Assembly: GCA_027625915.1 (NCBI GenBank)
Contig: JANTQA010000072.1
Coordinates: forward strand, 1,674,001 to 1,738,000
DNA: 64,000 nucleotides
From: Anaeramoeba flamelloides
Taxonomy: Eukaryota > Metamonada > Anaeramoebidae
Reading direction: 5' to 3'
Shown here: positions 23,020 through 35,479 of the stretch, one piece after another
Position numbering within the stretch: the stretch's first letter is position 1
Layout of the letters: each line of letters begins with the position of its first letter
Translations under genes and position numbers: made by a program
Notes under the pieces: generated by a model
The model's database searches: none
The model's input: only the letters and a program-made list of their open reading frames with translations
What the model was told of the DNA's origin: nothing

Positions 23020-26000
23020 ATGATCGATCAATTTATTCTCAATAGTTTCAGTATTGAACAATTTCTAAATTATGGTAAATTTATTATTTTAATAAAATCA
23101 CCCTTATATTCATGATTTTTAAAAAAGGTATTTTATTAAAGAATCTAATTATTAAAGTGATTAAGATTAATTAACGATTATCCAAAATAAATCCATCATG
23201 GGGTGTTTATAGTTCAAAAAAAAATGTGGAAATGTGACATTTACCTCTTTAGATACAAAAGAACTACCAACTTACAATTAAGAATCTGATCAGGTAGAAT
23301 TTACAATTCCTAAAAAATTTGAAATTTAATAGTTCTTCTGGGTCTAAAGAGGTAAAGATCATATTTCCACACTGTTTTGAACTATAAAACCCCATCAGTG
23401 ACTTTATTTTAGATAACCCTTAATGGGTAAGTCTTAAATATTGTAATTTAATACATTTTTTTAAAAAATAAAATAGAGAAAAAAATAAAAATTAAAATGT
23501 TTAAAAATTAATTATTTCTTTACAAATTGGGAATATGTAAAATAAAATAATTTTATAATTTTATTTTAATATTATTATATTTTATTTCATAAATAGAAAA
23601 TTTTGAAAATCTTTTTAGAAGCAATACCTTTACAACAAAATTAACTACAGCAAGTGGAAAAATGTATGGAAGGGATTATATTATTGAAACACTTAAAGAA
23701 CCCATTAATAATGTTGTTGAAGATCCTGAAAATTTAGAAATTGATCCAAATCAATTTGATGAAGATATTTCTTTCAATTTTCTTGAACTAAATTGCCAAA
23801 GAATGCAAGACAAAACAGATTTATTTTTACAATCAATATATAATAATGAATCCCAAACTCCAAAGTAAATCTAAATTTTTATTTTTCTTTTTTTTAAATA
23901 CACAAATATTTTTGGTTTAAAAAAAATGTATTTTATCAAGTATGGAAAAGCAATATTTTAACTCTATGGAAATTCTCGCTAGAAAATCAATTTATTTAAT
24001 TTCTTTTTCAAATCACAGAAATCACAGAAATCACAGAAACCCAAAATCATCAAGTTTACGATAATTTCAAAGTTTATCAATTTTGAATACACCTTTGTAT
24101 GGTACTACTTTAGAATTTGCAAAACACTAAAAGCGATTGAATTGACTATTCGGAAATAAAAATCAAAAATTTATCAAAATTTAAATTTGAGATTTCTGTG
24201 TTTTTTTTTGATTTGCTTTTATAAAAAGGAATGAAAATATTCTGTCTTATTTTGAATTATTAGAAATGAAGGGCCATCCAAGATTGTTTTCAAGTTTTGT
24301 TTGTTAATATAAGCCAACTTTTTTAAAGCCAAACAAAAAAAAAATTGACTTTTTTACAACGTTTTAAAGAGTAGTTTTGTAAAATATTTGATGATTTTTC
24401 AAAATTTATTGTTCTGGATTCCGGTTAATTTATGAAGGGATTTTGTTGGGAATTTTTCTCTGAAAAATGAATTAAAATTTCATAATACAATTTCCCTATG
24501 ATTTTTGATTTAAACACGAAGAATAGTGTAATTCGAGAAGATATTCAACAAAAAAGGATTCTAGACCTCGGTTATTTGCCATTTTATGTTCGAAGACCCA
24601 AAATTCTGAAACTTTTTGTTTTATCCTCATCATATTATTTTTTACTGAGGATATTTTGTAAAATTAACCTATGATTTATTGTTCTTCTGTTTGAAGACAC
24701 GAAAATTATGACTTTGTTTTTTTTCTCATCATCTTATTTTTCACTAAAATAAACTTCTGAAAGCCAACCTATGATTTATTATCTTTTGTTTGATATGATA
24801 ACTCCAAAGATAGAATAGATCGTAAAAAATTGTTATTGAGATTCGATTTAAAACTTTGCTATTGAAAAAAACAATTTATAAAATGGAAAAGTAACAGATT
24901 TTAAATTTATTCTTAGAAAAAATAAAAATCAATGTTAGCTCAAATATAATCAACTTTAAGATTATTCCCCGAATTCTTTTTTGGTTTTACTGCGATTTTT
25001 CTATTAATACCAATCTCCAAATAGTAGAAAATATTTAATTTTCAAAATTTGTACAAAAAAAATTGTACTGTATGAAAATTTTTGATGAACACCAAACAAA
25101 CATATTACAAATTATAAGTCTGGGATCTTTTATTTTTTGTGTTTAAAAACCCAATTAAAAATAATATTCAAAAAAGTTCGCCCTTAATAAAATAAAATGA
25201 TATATCAGAGAATTAGAGGCTTTATATAGTATAAATTCATTTATTTATTTGTATTGAAAATGTTGGATTTTATAACATAAACAAAAAAATCAAAAAATAG
25301 GTAGTTAGAGTGGTTAAACTTTTGGTTTTCATATTGATATGATGTATGTAGCTTTAAATAAACAATTGCTAACCTTCAAGCTGTTGTTCGATTAATATCA
25401 TCTATTTTTTTTAGATGATTTGTATGATATTTATGATTTCCAATTTGAATTAAAAATGTTATAAAAAATATTAAAGAGATGATAAATTTTTTCAAAAGAT
25501 CATATATTGCTAATTATCCAGATAATATTTATAATTATTTCTTTTAATCTTAATTCCTAATATTCATTTTTATTATTAACAAAAATTATTATTTCCATAC
25601 ATTTTTCTTAATAATGTAAATATTTTTAAATTAATCAATAATGCTTTATTATTAATAATAGCGAAATTAGGGAATTGTGCTATATTATTAGAAATGAAGT
25701 AAAAAAAACCTTCCCAAATATGGAATTAACATCGGTTGGGGGATTTATTTTTTTACGAATTTTTTGTGTTTATATTGCTTCTCCCACATATCTTAAAATA
25801 ACGACAAAACTTCCAGATAAGCAAAGTAGAAAAGCATTAGTTCAGGTAACAAAACTTATACAATCACTTTCAAATAATACACGATTTAATAACGCAAGTT
25901 ATATGAATCATTTTAATTTATTTCTTGACGAAAATGAAGGCCCAATGAATGGTTTTTTGGAAAATATTTCTGAAAAGTCTTATATGGAAGAAATCAAAAA

Positions 26001-26226
26001 CACACCATCTCTTTTTAAGAAAGAAGAATCAATTCAATTTGCTCAAGAATTAAAAAAAATATTACAACAAAACTTTCAATTGATTGGTTTAAAGCTAAAT
26101 GAAATTTACAAAAACATAAAGCAAAAGAAAAATGAAGAGAATGTAGATAATGAAGAGACTGAAGAGAATGAAAACAATGAAGATGAAAAAATTAAAGAAA
26201 AGGTTGAAATTAAAAAAAAAAACTAA
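23020..26226 (+). CDS. RasGAP-domain protein (Ras GTPase-activating protein)
   Basis: Exons 23020-23074, 23597-23864 and 25662-26226 join in frame (GT-AG, introns 522 and 1797 bases, phases 1 and 2 agree). The domain is a RasGAP catalytic domain. NLFRSNTFTTKL carries the expected arginine finger. GRDYIIETLKEPI, IRELCYIIRNEV, then GGFIFLRIFCVYIASP match the family's FLR motif, and SYMNHFNLFLDEN follows. The known role is stimulating GTP hydrolysis on Ras-type GTPases at membranes. At about 290 residues this is little more than the catalytic domain, with an acidic Glu/Asn tail and no PH, C2 or SH2 domain. The chosen ATG gives only about 20 residues before the arginine finger, so an undetected upstream exon is possible. 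An A11 run (26212-26222) is followed by TAA, but the adjacent frame continues for 24 more codons of similar polar character to TGA at 26290. Confidence 0.88.
23173..23430. mobile_element. MITE-like inverted-repeat element in RasGAP intron 1
   Basis: Arms of about 90 bases: left TTATCCAAAATAAATCCATC ... TTTATAGTTCAAAA ... TTTACCTCTTTAGA; right is its complement (TCTAAAGAGGTAAAG ... TTTTGAACTATAAAACCCCAT ... TTTTAGATAACCCTTAA). No coding sequence. Ends are approximate and the target duplication is not clear. Confidence 0.7.
24010..24210. repeat. (AATCACAG)n tract and facing motif
   Basis: Three AAATCACAG units at about 24015-24040, with the complementary GAGATTTCTGTG at about 24190, inside RasGAP intron 2. 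A two-unit version of the same tract occurs at about 45237. Confidence 0.5.
24587..24795. repeat. Imperfect tandem duplication (about 105-base unit)
   Basis: Two successive units each run from GTT(C/T)GAAGAC through a CTCATCAT block to AACCTATGATTTATT. Lies in RasGAP intron 2, immediately before the repeat shared with positions 1-300. Confidence 0.6.
24830..25080. repeat. Dispersed repeat, partner of positions 1-300
   Basis: Blocks GAGATTCGATTTAAAACTTT, AGATTATTCCCCGAATTC and AAATATTTAATTTTCAAAA align with the copy at the left edge of the window. Confidence 0.55.
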
Positions 26227-26290
26227 ACAATCATTAAAAAGCGATAATGAAGCAGAAGGTTCAAATGTGAATGAAAATACAAAAAATTGA

Positions 26291-26387
26291 TTGAAAATAG
26301 ATTTAAAAAAAAGTTCTTGAATTTTGATATTAACTGTCTTTATTAAATTAGGAATGATACATTTTGAAATTCAAAACATAATAAATT

Positions 26388-26423
<36 letters not shown>

Positions 26424-29117
26424 TACATATGTGCGTATAAGTGCATATATTCTTATATTCATTTATTTATATCTTAACAAAAATAACTCTTCTCTATTTA
26501 TTTTAATAATCACATTTAAAAATTTTTAAATATTTACAAGTTTAGAGTATTTATGTTTTCATTCAACTCTATATTTATGTATAATTTTAATTCTATACAC
26601 TTTATAAAAATGATAATTATACAATTTTGAGTTGGAAAAAGATTGACTTTTTTTAAAAAAATGATAAAAATATTTTGATATTAATAAAAGAATTTTTTTT
26701 TTATTAAAGAATAAAATAATAATCAATTTTTTAAAAAAATAAATTATTTAATATTATTTGATAAATGTTTTTTTTTTTACAATTATAGTTATTTGCAATA
26801 TTTTTTTTTTTTTTAATTGTTTGAATTGTTTTTATAGAATTAATTATATTAATATATATTCTATCCAGGAAAGGATTGACACATTTTGGACCAAATTACT
26901 TTTTCATGATTTGAAGAATATTACCACTCATTAATTATAGAACCATCAGTAAACCTACCAGAGAATCAGAATAATAATAAATGATACAAATCAAAAAATG
27001 AAAATAAAAAAAAAAAATTTGTTTCTTTTTTTTTTAATAAATTGGTTTTTCAGAAAACAAACAAAGATCAAAACTGTTATTTTTAGAATACACATTATAT
27101 TTATCACCCAATTAATGTGATAAATAAATTCACCAATAAAAATAATTTCTTTTTGCATTATTAGAGCTTAAGATCTATATATTGTGAACATTTTTTCCTT
27201 TCACCAAACCTAAAATCTTTTCCCAATTAAAAAAAAAAAAAAAAAAATCTAATAAATTGCTTTAGATAACATCAATCGATAAAATCGAATTCTTTTAGAT
27301 TTTAACATTTTCAATAATATTTCAATTAGATCACTTCGTATAAAAAAATTTTTGTTTAAAAAGATTTGAATTTTACATTGGTCTATTCTATTGAACAACA
27401 AGAATTGTTTTTGTGATAAGAATTAAAAGGCTTATCTAGGGTTTCATTTTGCCTTTTAAGGTTGAAAATCTTGGATTATCTGTTCTAGTTTGTTTTATTT
27501 CCTTTGATTATGATTTTTTTTTTCAGAGGATTGTTGGTTATTTTTAGAATTTGAGAAAATGATGAAGAGAAAATAATAATTTCATTGATAGGTAAACATT
27601 TTCTTTATTTTTGGATTTTTTTAAGGGACTTGTCTCTATTAAATTTTCTTACCTAAATTTAATAGAGATTATGAAAATTTTTTGTCAATTACTTAGATTG
27701 AAAAGACCCTGCTTATTTTTCAATATTAAACTTATTTCTTGATAAGGAAAACTTATTTTGGAATTGGTCAAAGAAAAAAAATAAATAGAGACGATTTCCT
27801 TTAGGAAATTCACTTTTTTACTAAACCTCTATGAATAACAGACCAAGGTCTGTAGATGTCAAATATTGTCTATTTTTTTGATTTTGGGGAAATCTATTAA
27901 TTCTTGAATAATAAAATTGTAATTTTATTTACATATTCTGAATGGATAATTAACTCAAAAAATAAAAATTATAATAAGGAACTCTCCGGTTCATTAAAAT
28001 TTATTGTTTTTTAATTCAAAAAGGGGTTAATATGGAAAAAATATTTTTATTTTTATTGATGTAAATTCTACAATAAAAAAACATAACATTTTTTATAAAA
28101 CAAAAACAAATTAATAATTATTTTCAAATATTTTAAAATCTCACTTTATTAAAAAAAAAATTACAGACAATTTGCTATTTAAAAATAATATTTAGTTTCT
28201 CATTTTTTTTAAATATAACATTAAATAACCTTTTCATTTTTTTCGTTTAAATTTTGTTATTTTTAAAAACAGATTCATCCTGATCAGATATTTCAAACTA
28301 TTAAATTTTACTCAATAAGATTCTATTCTAGATTAATTAAATTAAATTTCAATTTGAAGTGAAATCCTTAAAAATATTCTACTTGTAAAAAAGTAAGTCA
28401 ATTCCCAAAAAAAGACATATTTTTTCAGGCACCATTTACTGACTGTAACAATATAATACAATTTTATCATAGGAAAGCAATTACTATTTAGTTTATATTT
28501 TAATGGTAAAATTATAACAATTCTACTTTGTATTAAAAGACAATATCGAGAGATAATTCTGCCACAATTTTAAGATCAATTAAAGATTGAACTTTTCTTA
28601 ATTGAACTATAAAAGTACTAGTCTCCTCTATCTTAAGTTGAAAATTAAAATGGAATTTTCTCTTTTAATTTTATATTTTATAACAATTTTCAAATAAATA
28701 GATTAAATCTTACCCCTTTGTTATTATTAATTAAATATATATATATATTATACAAAATGTAAAAATTTTATCAATTATTTTAAAATAATTTGCTATTTAA
28801 AAAATCTTATACCAACCCCCCCACCTATTGAATCAAAAAGAGTCTATAATAGTGATTAAGAAAAAACAGGCAAACAAATTAAATTTTTTCAATTAACAAA
28901 AATTAAAAAAAAAAAAAATTAATTATTAATACGAATTTATTTTATAAAATAAAAATCTATATTTTTATTAAAAAAAATTTGCAAATATAGCTCTTTAAAA
29001 TATTTAATTTAGAAATTTTCTATGAAAAAAAAAAAAAATAAAAATTAAATAATTATTTTTGTGAAATTAAAGTTTCAAAATGGAAAAAACAAAAAAATCA
29101 ACTTTTTTTTTTTTTAA
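26291..29117. other. Intergenic between convergent RasGAP and UTP15, no gene seen
   Basis: AT-rich DNA with a (TA)n run at 26392-26420 and a small hairpin at about 27633-27672 (TCTCTATTAAATTT facing AAATTTAATAGAGA). No reading frame of interest and no clear transposon ends. Confidence 0.6.
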
Positions 29118-32100
29118 TTATTTTAAAGATGTTTGAAAAAGTAAATCAAGGCCACCTAGGATTTTAGCTAATTCTTTTTGAGTTTCTAATTCAACTTTCA
29201 TTTTTTGATTTAAAGTGATAAACAAGTCATCTATCATTGGTGATTGGCCAAGGACTTTGGAATAAATGCCAATTAAAATACTAGCAACTTGTATTAATAA
29301 TTTGGAATAGCCTGAATTTGTTATATTAGTTATTAAAAATTCTAAAATGGGCTTTAATTCTTTATCGTTTCTACCAGCCAATGCTCTCCTTAAACTGTTT
29401 CTTGAATGTAATTCTTCTAACAGACCGATTGTTAGTTCAACATTGTCGTTTTTTAAAACAGTATCAAGTGATTTGGAATATTGAAATTTCTTTAATAATT
29501 CATCATATTTTTTCAATTTGGTTGCGCGCTTTTGGCCAACTAAAAAATTAACGTCATTCATTAAATCACGATTAATATTTTCCCTTGATAAAAAAAATTG
29601 AAAATCTTTATCAAATTTGGTCTTGACTGTTTCCTTTTCCCTTTCCGATTCTTCCTTTTCCTTCCTATGCCTGATCGCTAATTGGCCATTTGACATACCG
29701 ACCGCGATATGGGTGTCGTTAGGAGAAACATCTAAGGATAAGATTGGTGCAGGGAATTTCATTGTATGCAAAATGGAAAAAGATGTGACATCATACACTT
29801 TCACTAACTGGTCTAAACCCGCTGACAATAAACGCGATCCATTTCGGCATGTTGTTAACACAGAAACTGTTTTTTGATGGTTGTCCAATGTTTGAACCAG
29901 CTTACCCCCACTAATTACGTCCCAGATTTTAATTTCGTTTGAGCCAGCAGAAACCAATAGCCCGCCAGATCGAAGCGAAATTATGGATTCGACAGGAGAT
30001 CCGTGATCAAGCGTTAAAATATTTTTCCCGTCTTTTTCTGAAATCCTTTGATCCCACAATTTGATCTTATGATCATACGATCCCGTTGCCCAGAGAGACT
30101 CTTGATCAGAGTTTTGAATACCACTACGGACATAGTCTTGATGCCCCAAAAAGGTTTCAATTTCTGTTTCTGTAGGTATGTCCCATATTTTTGCAGTCTT
30201 ATCATCACTACATGTAAGGATTGTTGTATTATTGTTTGAAAAATAACACGACCTGACAGCCCTATTAATCGTGGGATAAAAAAATAAGAAGATGAAGAAA
30301 AGAATAATAATTAAATTTAACATTAATAACTTATACATATAAAGAAACCCTCTTCTTTTAAATTCGGGAAAAGCACCTCAAGGTTTTTTTTTTTCAATTT
30401 TTGAAATAAAAAAGAAAAATTGTCAAATTGAAAACCACCGTTAGACTTTTTCTAGTTTTCTATTGATTCATAAAATCAATCGATTTTCGGAATAGAACAA
30501 AAATCAGAATTTTAAAAAGCACATGGTTAAGTTTTTTGAAGTAAAAAAAAAAAAAAAAAACAGCATTTGGCTTTTCCAGAATGCAAAAGAATCGAGTAAA
30601 ATCATTTAAAATAAAATTAAAAATTCTTTGAAACAGTAAAAAGAATCCCATTACTACAAATTCATAGAAATTGGAAACAATTTTTATTTGTAAAATATTT
30701 TTAATCATTTTTTTGTTTTTTGTGTTTTGCTTTCGTTTCTTTTTTTCCAGTTACTTAATCTGTTTCGTATGATCTGGAATTTTTTTCGATGGTTGATAAA
30801 ATTTGTGTTCTTTTTAATAGAAAAAAACTTAAAATTAGTTGATGCTATCTAACCCTTTGATCGATCAATATTTGTTACTAGAATTTCAACAAATTTACCA
30901 ATACATTTTTTTTGTTGTGTTCATTTCATTATTTTTATAAAACTAAATTTAGTTTCAAATACTTCGAATGACTGTTTCTAGAAACTAGCGTCTAGATACT
31001 CTTTGAATTAGAAGTTATAAATGTAGTCAATTCAAAATCCTCTGATTACCAGATTAAATGACTCTTTCATTTAACCCTTAACAATAAATAAATTCCAAAA
31101 ATTTAGACACTTTTAAAACAGTTTAAATGAATAAAAATACTATAAGTTTCCTGAAATTTGGAAATAATTTTGAATTTATATAAAATCACATTTTTAATCA
31201 TTTTTTGTTTTTTGTGTTTTGGTTTCATTTCTTTTTCCAGTTACTTAATCTCTTCTGTAATTGTGAAGTTAAAATTGCTCATCTAAAAAAAATGAAAGAT
31301 GGAACCAATATTAAACTACTAGATAAGTAGCTCTTAAATTCGGATTAATTAAACAATTTTAAATTGATTTTTTGAAGAAAGATTGTTTAATAAATGAAAA
31401 ATTTTTTGTAAATTTTTCCTTTTTAAACCGAAAATAACAGTATGGCAGATAGAACAAACAATATGTTTTTTTGAAAAAAATGTGCTTCCAAATTGCAAGT
31501 TGTGTTTCAGAGTTGAATTTTGGAGTTTGGTACAGACTGCTGAATAATCCAAAATTTAAACCATCAATTTCATATTTTGATGTTTTTTTAATTATCAAAG
31601 AAAATAAAATCTTTTTACACACCTACCAATCAAACAAATATTAATTTTATCAAAATACATTTATTCGTATTTAAAAAAAAATAAAAGGATCTTTCGATCT
31701 CCGTTGAAATAAATTTTTGCTTAAAGTGTTTGTATTTCTTCTTGCACAAAAAATAATAAAAAAAATAAAAAATGATGATTGAAATCATACCTCTTATGTT
31801 TTTTTAAAGATCGAACTGGGTGCTTTTTGTTATGAAGAACATCAAAAATTTTTGTAACTCCAGAGTCTTCTGCAACAGCCAAAAGATTTCCGTCTTTTCT
31901 GAATTTTGAAACGTAAACAGGGCCTTGAAACTTTGAAAATGAGAATTGTTCCGAGCTGCTTGCACAAGAAAAGATTTGAACACGTGACGGACAAGTGATT
32001 GAAAAATTATATGGCTTTGTTTGTGCAAAGTCAATGTGGGTAACTGCACCAAATTGTTGAGACAAAACTGGGTACTGTAAAGGTATTATTAAAAAGAAAG

Positions 32101-32289
32101 AATTCGAGTTAATTAATACTTGTCAAATAAAAAAAAAAACGAAAAAAAAGAGTGGTGGTATCAAAAACAAGAAAGAAACAATTAAGAAAACTATACTTTA
32201 AATTTTTTCCAGTACTTCTCTTCTGGAGTAGATTGTACTTTTGATACACTTCTTTTGATTTTTTGAATTCTTTTAAAATCTATTGACAT
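29118..32289 (-). CDS. UTP15: UTP15, U3 snoRNP-associated WD40 protein of the SSU processome
   Basis: Minus-strand exons 32289-32197, 32074-31791 and 30261-29118 (introns 122 and 1529 bases, GT-AG, phases agree) give a 506-residue protein, close to the usual UTP15 length. The N-terminus is MSIDFKRIQKIK. WD40 repeats follow, including FGAVTHIDF, TILTCSDDKTAKIWDIP, YDHKIKLWDQR, SAGSNEIKIWD and LDQLVKVYDVTS. The C-terminal UTP15 domain reads LAGRNDKELKPILEFLITN and LGQSPMIDDLF, ending LGGLDLLFQTSLK. By family knowledge it belongs to the t-UTP/UtpA subcomplex in the nucleolus, needed for pre-18S rRNA processing and rDNA transcription. The order and wording of the C-terminal domain make the assignment firm. 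Intron 2 contains repeats shared with other places in the window. Confidence 0.95.
30700..31265. repeat. Direct repeat pair within UTP15 intron 2
   Basis: A block of about 70 bases (AATCATTTTTTTGTTTTTTG ... CCAGTTACTTAATCT) at about 30702-30772 recurs at about 31195-31262. Between them lie pieces shared with 48255-48345 (GATCGATCAATATTT block) and 10118-10220. Confidence 0.55.
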
Positions 32290-32684
32290 TTGTATTACGT
32301 AATAAAAATAAAAATATTTTCAAGGTGGTAATTGGAAAAAATGATAAAGATAATTAGTCTTTCATAAATATTTAAATATCATCTTTTGTTGAGAAACAAA
32401 CAGACTTTTTAAAAAGTGGCATCATTCAAGACAAGATGATTTTTCATACTTTTCTTTATGGAAGCTTCGAGAGTCGTCAAAAAAATTCCCATATTTTTTG
32501 AATTTGTGATTATTAAGAAGTTCCGAATATCCTCATGGCGCCTTGTACTGAAAAATTCCTATTCAAACTTTAAAATGTTTAAATAACGAGTTCATGATTA
32601 TTAATTGATGAAAATTATTTTAAACTATCAGAGATTGAAATTATTTCATTGGGTATTTTAATCCTTTAATTTATTTTGAAATAA

Positions 32685-33085
32685 TGAGGATTTAGGTTCT
32701 AAATAAATTCTTATGATACACTTCAAGGGTAAACCTTTCGTCTTGGTTAATGTTATTACGATCTTTTGTCAAGAGATTGAATTAAAATTTTTGAAAAATA
32801 AGCTTTTAATTTGTGTTTTTTGGAGTTTTTTAATATTCTTTGGAACCTCACTTACAAATCTCTTAGGTATACACCTAAGAAGATATTTATCTCATTAATT
32901 TTTCATCTAGCCAGTTATGAGGACTTTTATATTCACAAGTGTATATAATTGATAATTTTCCAAGAAATCAATACCACTTTCAATACAAATCTGCAGGCAA
33001 AAGATTGTAATAACATTAACCAAAATGAAAGGATTACATTTGAAAGGTATCTAAAGAATTCGTTTAGAACCTACACCCTTAACCA
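32685..33085. mobile_element. Inverted-repeat element upstream of UTP15
   Basis: Arms of about 100 bases. The left contains TAGGTTCTAAATAAATTCTT ... CTTGGTTAATGTTATTAC ... ATCTTTTG. The right is its complement (CAAAAGATTGTAATAACATT ... GAATTCGTTTAGAACCTA). About 400 bases overall. It has a 61-codon frame without known motifs. The middle is more diverged, suggesting an old MITE. Confidence 0.65.
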
Positions 33086-33307
33086 ATCTTTTTTTTATAA
33101 AGTACATATCCATAAAAAGTGATCAATATCTTCTATTCTTTCCTTCTCTTCATATTTCAAACATCAAGAACAAATCAATTGAATTTTTTTTTTGTAGAAA
33201 CAAAATTATTCTCTTTATGAAATTTGTGAAATGCTCTTGATTGTTGAACTTTTTGTAGACCTTCAATATCTTTGATTTGTAAATACTAATTTTTTGATTT
33301 TTTATTA

Positions 33308-33793
33308 CAGTTAGTGCCACTTTTTAAGACACAAACTTACTACTGAATTTAAGGTACAAAAAAAAATTCCAAATTAAAGCACATTTTTTGGAATTATTTT
33401 TTTATCAAAATTCAAATTCTACCCTAATAAAAAAATTTTTTAATACCATCTAGATAACATTTTTATAACAAAATTTTCTTTTATATGATGATTTTTTCAA
33501 TATTTTAGTAAAAAATATTATAGTAACAGGATTATAACAAGTTAAAAATTTTATAACACATTTTATAACAAACACTTATGTCATAAAAGTTTTTATTATA
33601 AAATTTTATAACATTTTAAACGTTTATAACACCTTTACAACACGATTATAACATGATATAAAAAAATTTTTTTTCTTAGGGTAGTAAGATAATTAGTGTA
33701 AAAAAATAATTCCAAAAAATGTGCTCTTAATTTGAGATTTTTTGATATTTTAAATTTAGTTGAAAGTTTGTTTCTTAAAAGCCGGACTAGCTG
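33308..33793. mobile_element. MITE family F copy 4, split by another element
   Basis: Ends CAGTTAGTGCCACTTTTTAA and the inverted GCCGGACTAGCTG with TA flanks (33306-33307 and 33794-33795). Internal blocks AAATTAAAGCACA and AATTTGAGATTTTTTGA match copies 1-3. It is longer (486 bases) because a separate TIR element sits inside it at 33422-33681; without that it would be about 224 bases, close to the other copies. Confidence 0.8.
33422..33681. mobile_element. CCCTAA-ended TIR element nested in a family F MITE
   Basis: Begins CCCTAATAAAAAAATTTTTT and ends with the complement (AAAAAATTTTTTTTCTTAGGG), flanked by TA on both sides (33420-33421 and 33682-33683), a Tc1/mariner-like target site. The interior is rich in TTATAACA words. 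The 260-base element is non-coding. Confidence 0.8.
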
Positions 33794-33799
33794 TATTCA

Positions 33800-35479
33800 T
33801 AAATACTTTTGTGAAGTGTATTTGCACACTGTATAGGATCTTTACCGTTAAACAATATTTCAAAATAATAAAGTTAGATAATTGATTTTTATCTATTCTT
33901 CTAAATTCTGGAAAAACAAAGACAACTATTTCTTATTAATTTTTGAAACTACCCAAAAATGAAATAAATTTTAAGTTCAAATATTAAATTAAGAAGCCCC
34001 CAACTGACGTAAGGAGAAGTTTAGATCCCCACCCAAAAATAATTAAAAAAAATAGAAATTTTTATATTAACATTCTCTTATTTCGGACTTTAAAAAAATT
34101 TATTATTTTTTTTTTTGTAATTGAGTAAAAGCGGACTAAAAAATTTAATTTGCAACATAAAAACCACATTATTTTGTACCTTAAATACCAGCCTATTATT
34201 TTATAGCCATAAATTCGGATTTTGGAAAAAAAAAAAAATAAATTGTTCAAAATTATATTTTTCAACAAATCCAAAAATTCACATTAAAATTAATACTGAA
34301 GCTAAAGATCAATCAAGGACCAAAATAAAATGACACCAACATAAAAAAATTTTATTCTTTTTTCATTCTTCAGTTATAGTAAACCTTAAATCACTCTGGA
34401 AATAACAAAAAAATATTTATTCACATTTTATAAGTATCGATATTTTTTCTTTTTATGTAAAAATTTAAAGACAACCTTACTGAAGGGATTTATTACAATC
34501 ACCAGATAAGTCTAAAATTAAAATCAAATTAAATTAGTAATCAATGGTTCTAATGCCTCTACAAAAATAATTAGTCAAGTAGTACTTTTTAGTAATCATT
34601 TTCAATTAAAAATGATCCATGTATGAGCAAAAAATCCAAAAATTTCAGAAAAAAATGAATTCGGCAATAAATTTAAAGTAATCAATTATTGATATTCAGA
34701 ATTTAAAGTTGAAAATTAACTCTCTTAAAATTTTCTTTATCTATATATTATCTGGTTAAACTTTTGATTGTTTTAACATAAATAATTAACCAAAAATATT
34801 CTTTTTACAAAATATTTTTTCCTTTTTGGAAAAATATTTATGTTACAATTAACTTTATTAAAAGGAAAAAAAACAAGTTTGTCTTTGGGTTTTTATGGTG
34901 ATGATTATTAAAGTTAAAATTTGAAATTAAAAAATGGAAAAAATAAGTTACTTTTGGAAGTTCTGAATTTGAATTATTAAATAATAAAAATACGATTATT
35001 TGCGTTTTTATTTTTAGATTTGGAAAAGGAATTATAAAAAAAATTTTAGAAATGAAAATTTTGAATTGTGATCATGAGTAAAAACTAGGATAATTTATTG
35101 TGAAATAAGATTTAGAATAGATTTTTTAGAGCTATTTTAACTCTGTAATATGTTTTACTTTTATTTACAAAATTATCTGATTCTTGACAACACTCTGCTA
35201 ACACTGACCTTTTAACACCGTAATCATTAAAAACCCTTACAATAATTTCATAAATGTACCGAGGTTCTTAAAGAAATTTTATCTGATACACCTTTTTTCC
35301 GTTTTCTCTTTTTCTCATTTATCCAAAATTTGAAAAACTTCAAAAAAAAGGAAAAAAAATTTCATTTTTTTCTTCTGTTAACCCACAGAATAAAAAATTT
35401 TGTGAGTTTTACCAACCTCAAAACCGCAATTAAAATATAGTAAACATTAAATTTCAATTGCCAACGTAGTCGTTAAATA
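33800..35479. other. Intergenic between divergent UTP15 and the U-box gene, no gene seen
   Basis: AT-rich with short frames on both strands near 34062-34333 that lack any motif. The last about 200 bases before 35480 should hold the promoter and 5' leader of the U-box gene, but I see no motif I can name. Confidence 0.55.

Noticed and set aside
33422-33681. CCCTAA/TTAGGG ends read as telomere sequence
   Set aside because: Single units only, in inverted orientation with TA duplications, so transposon ends explain them better.
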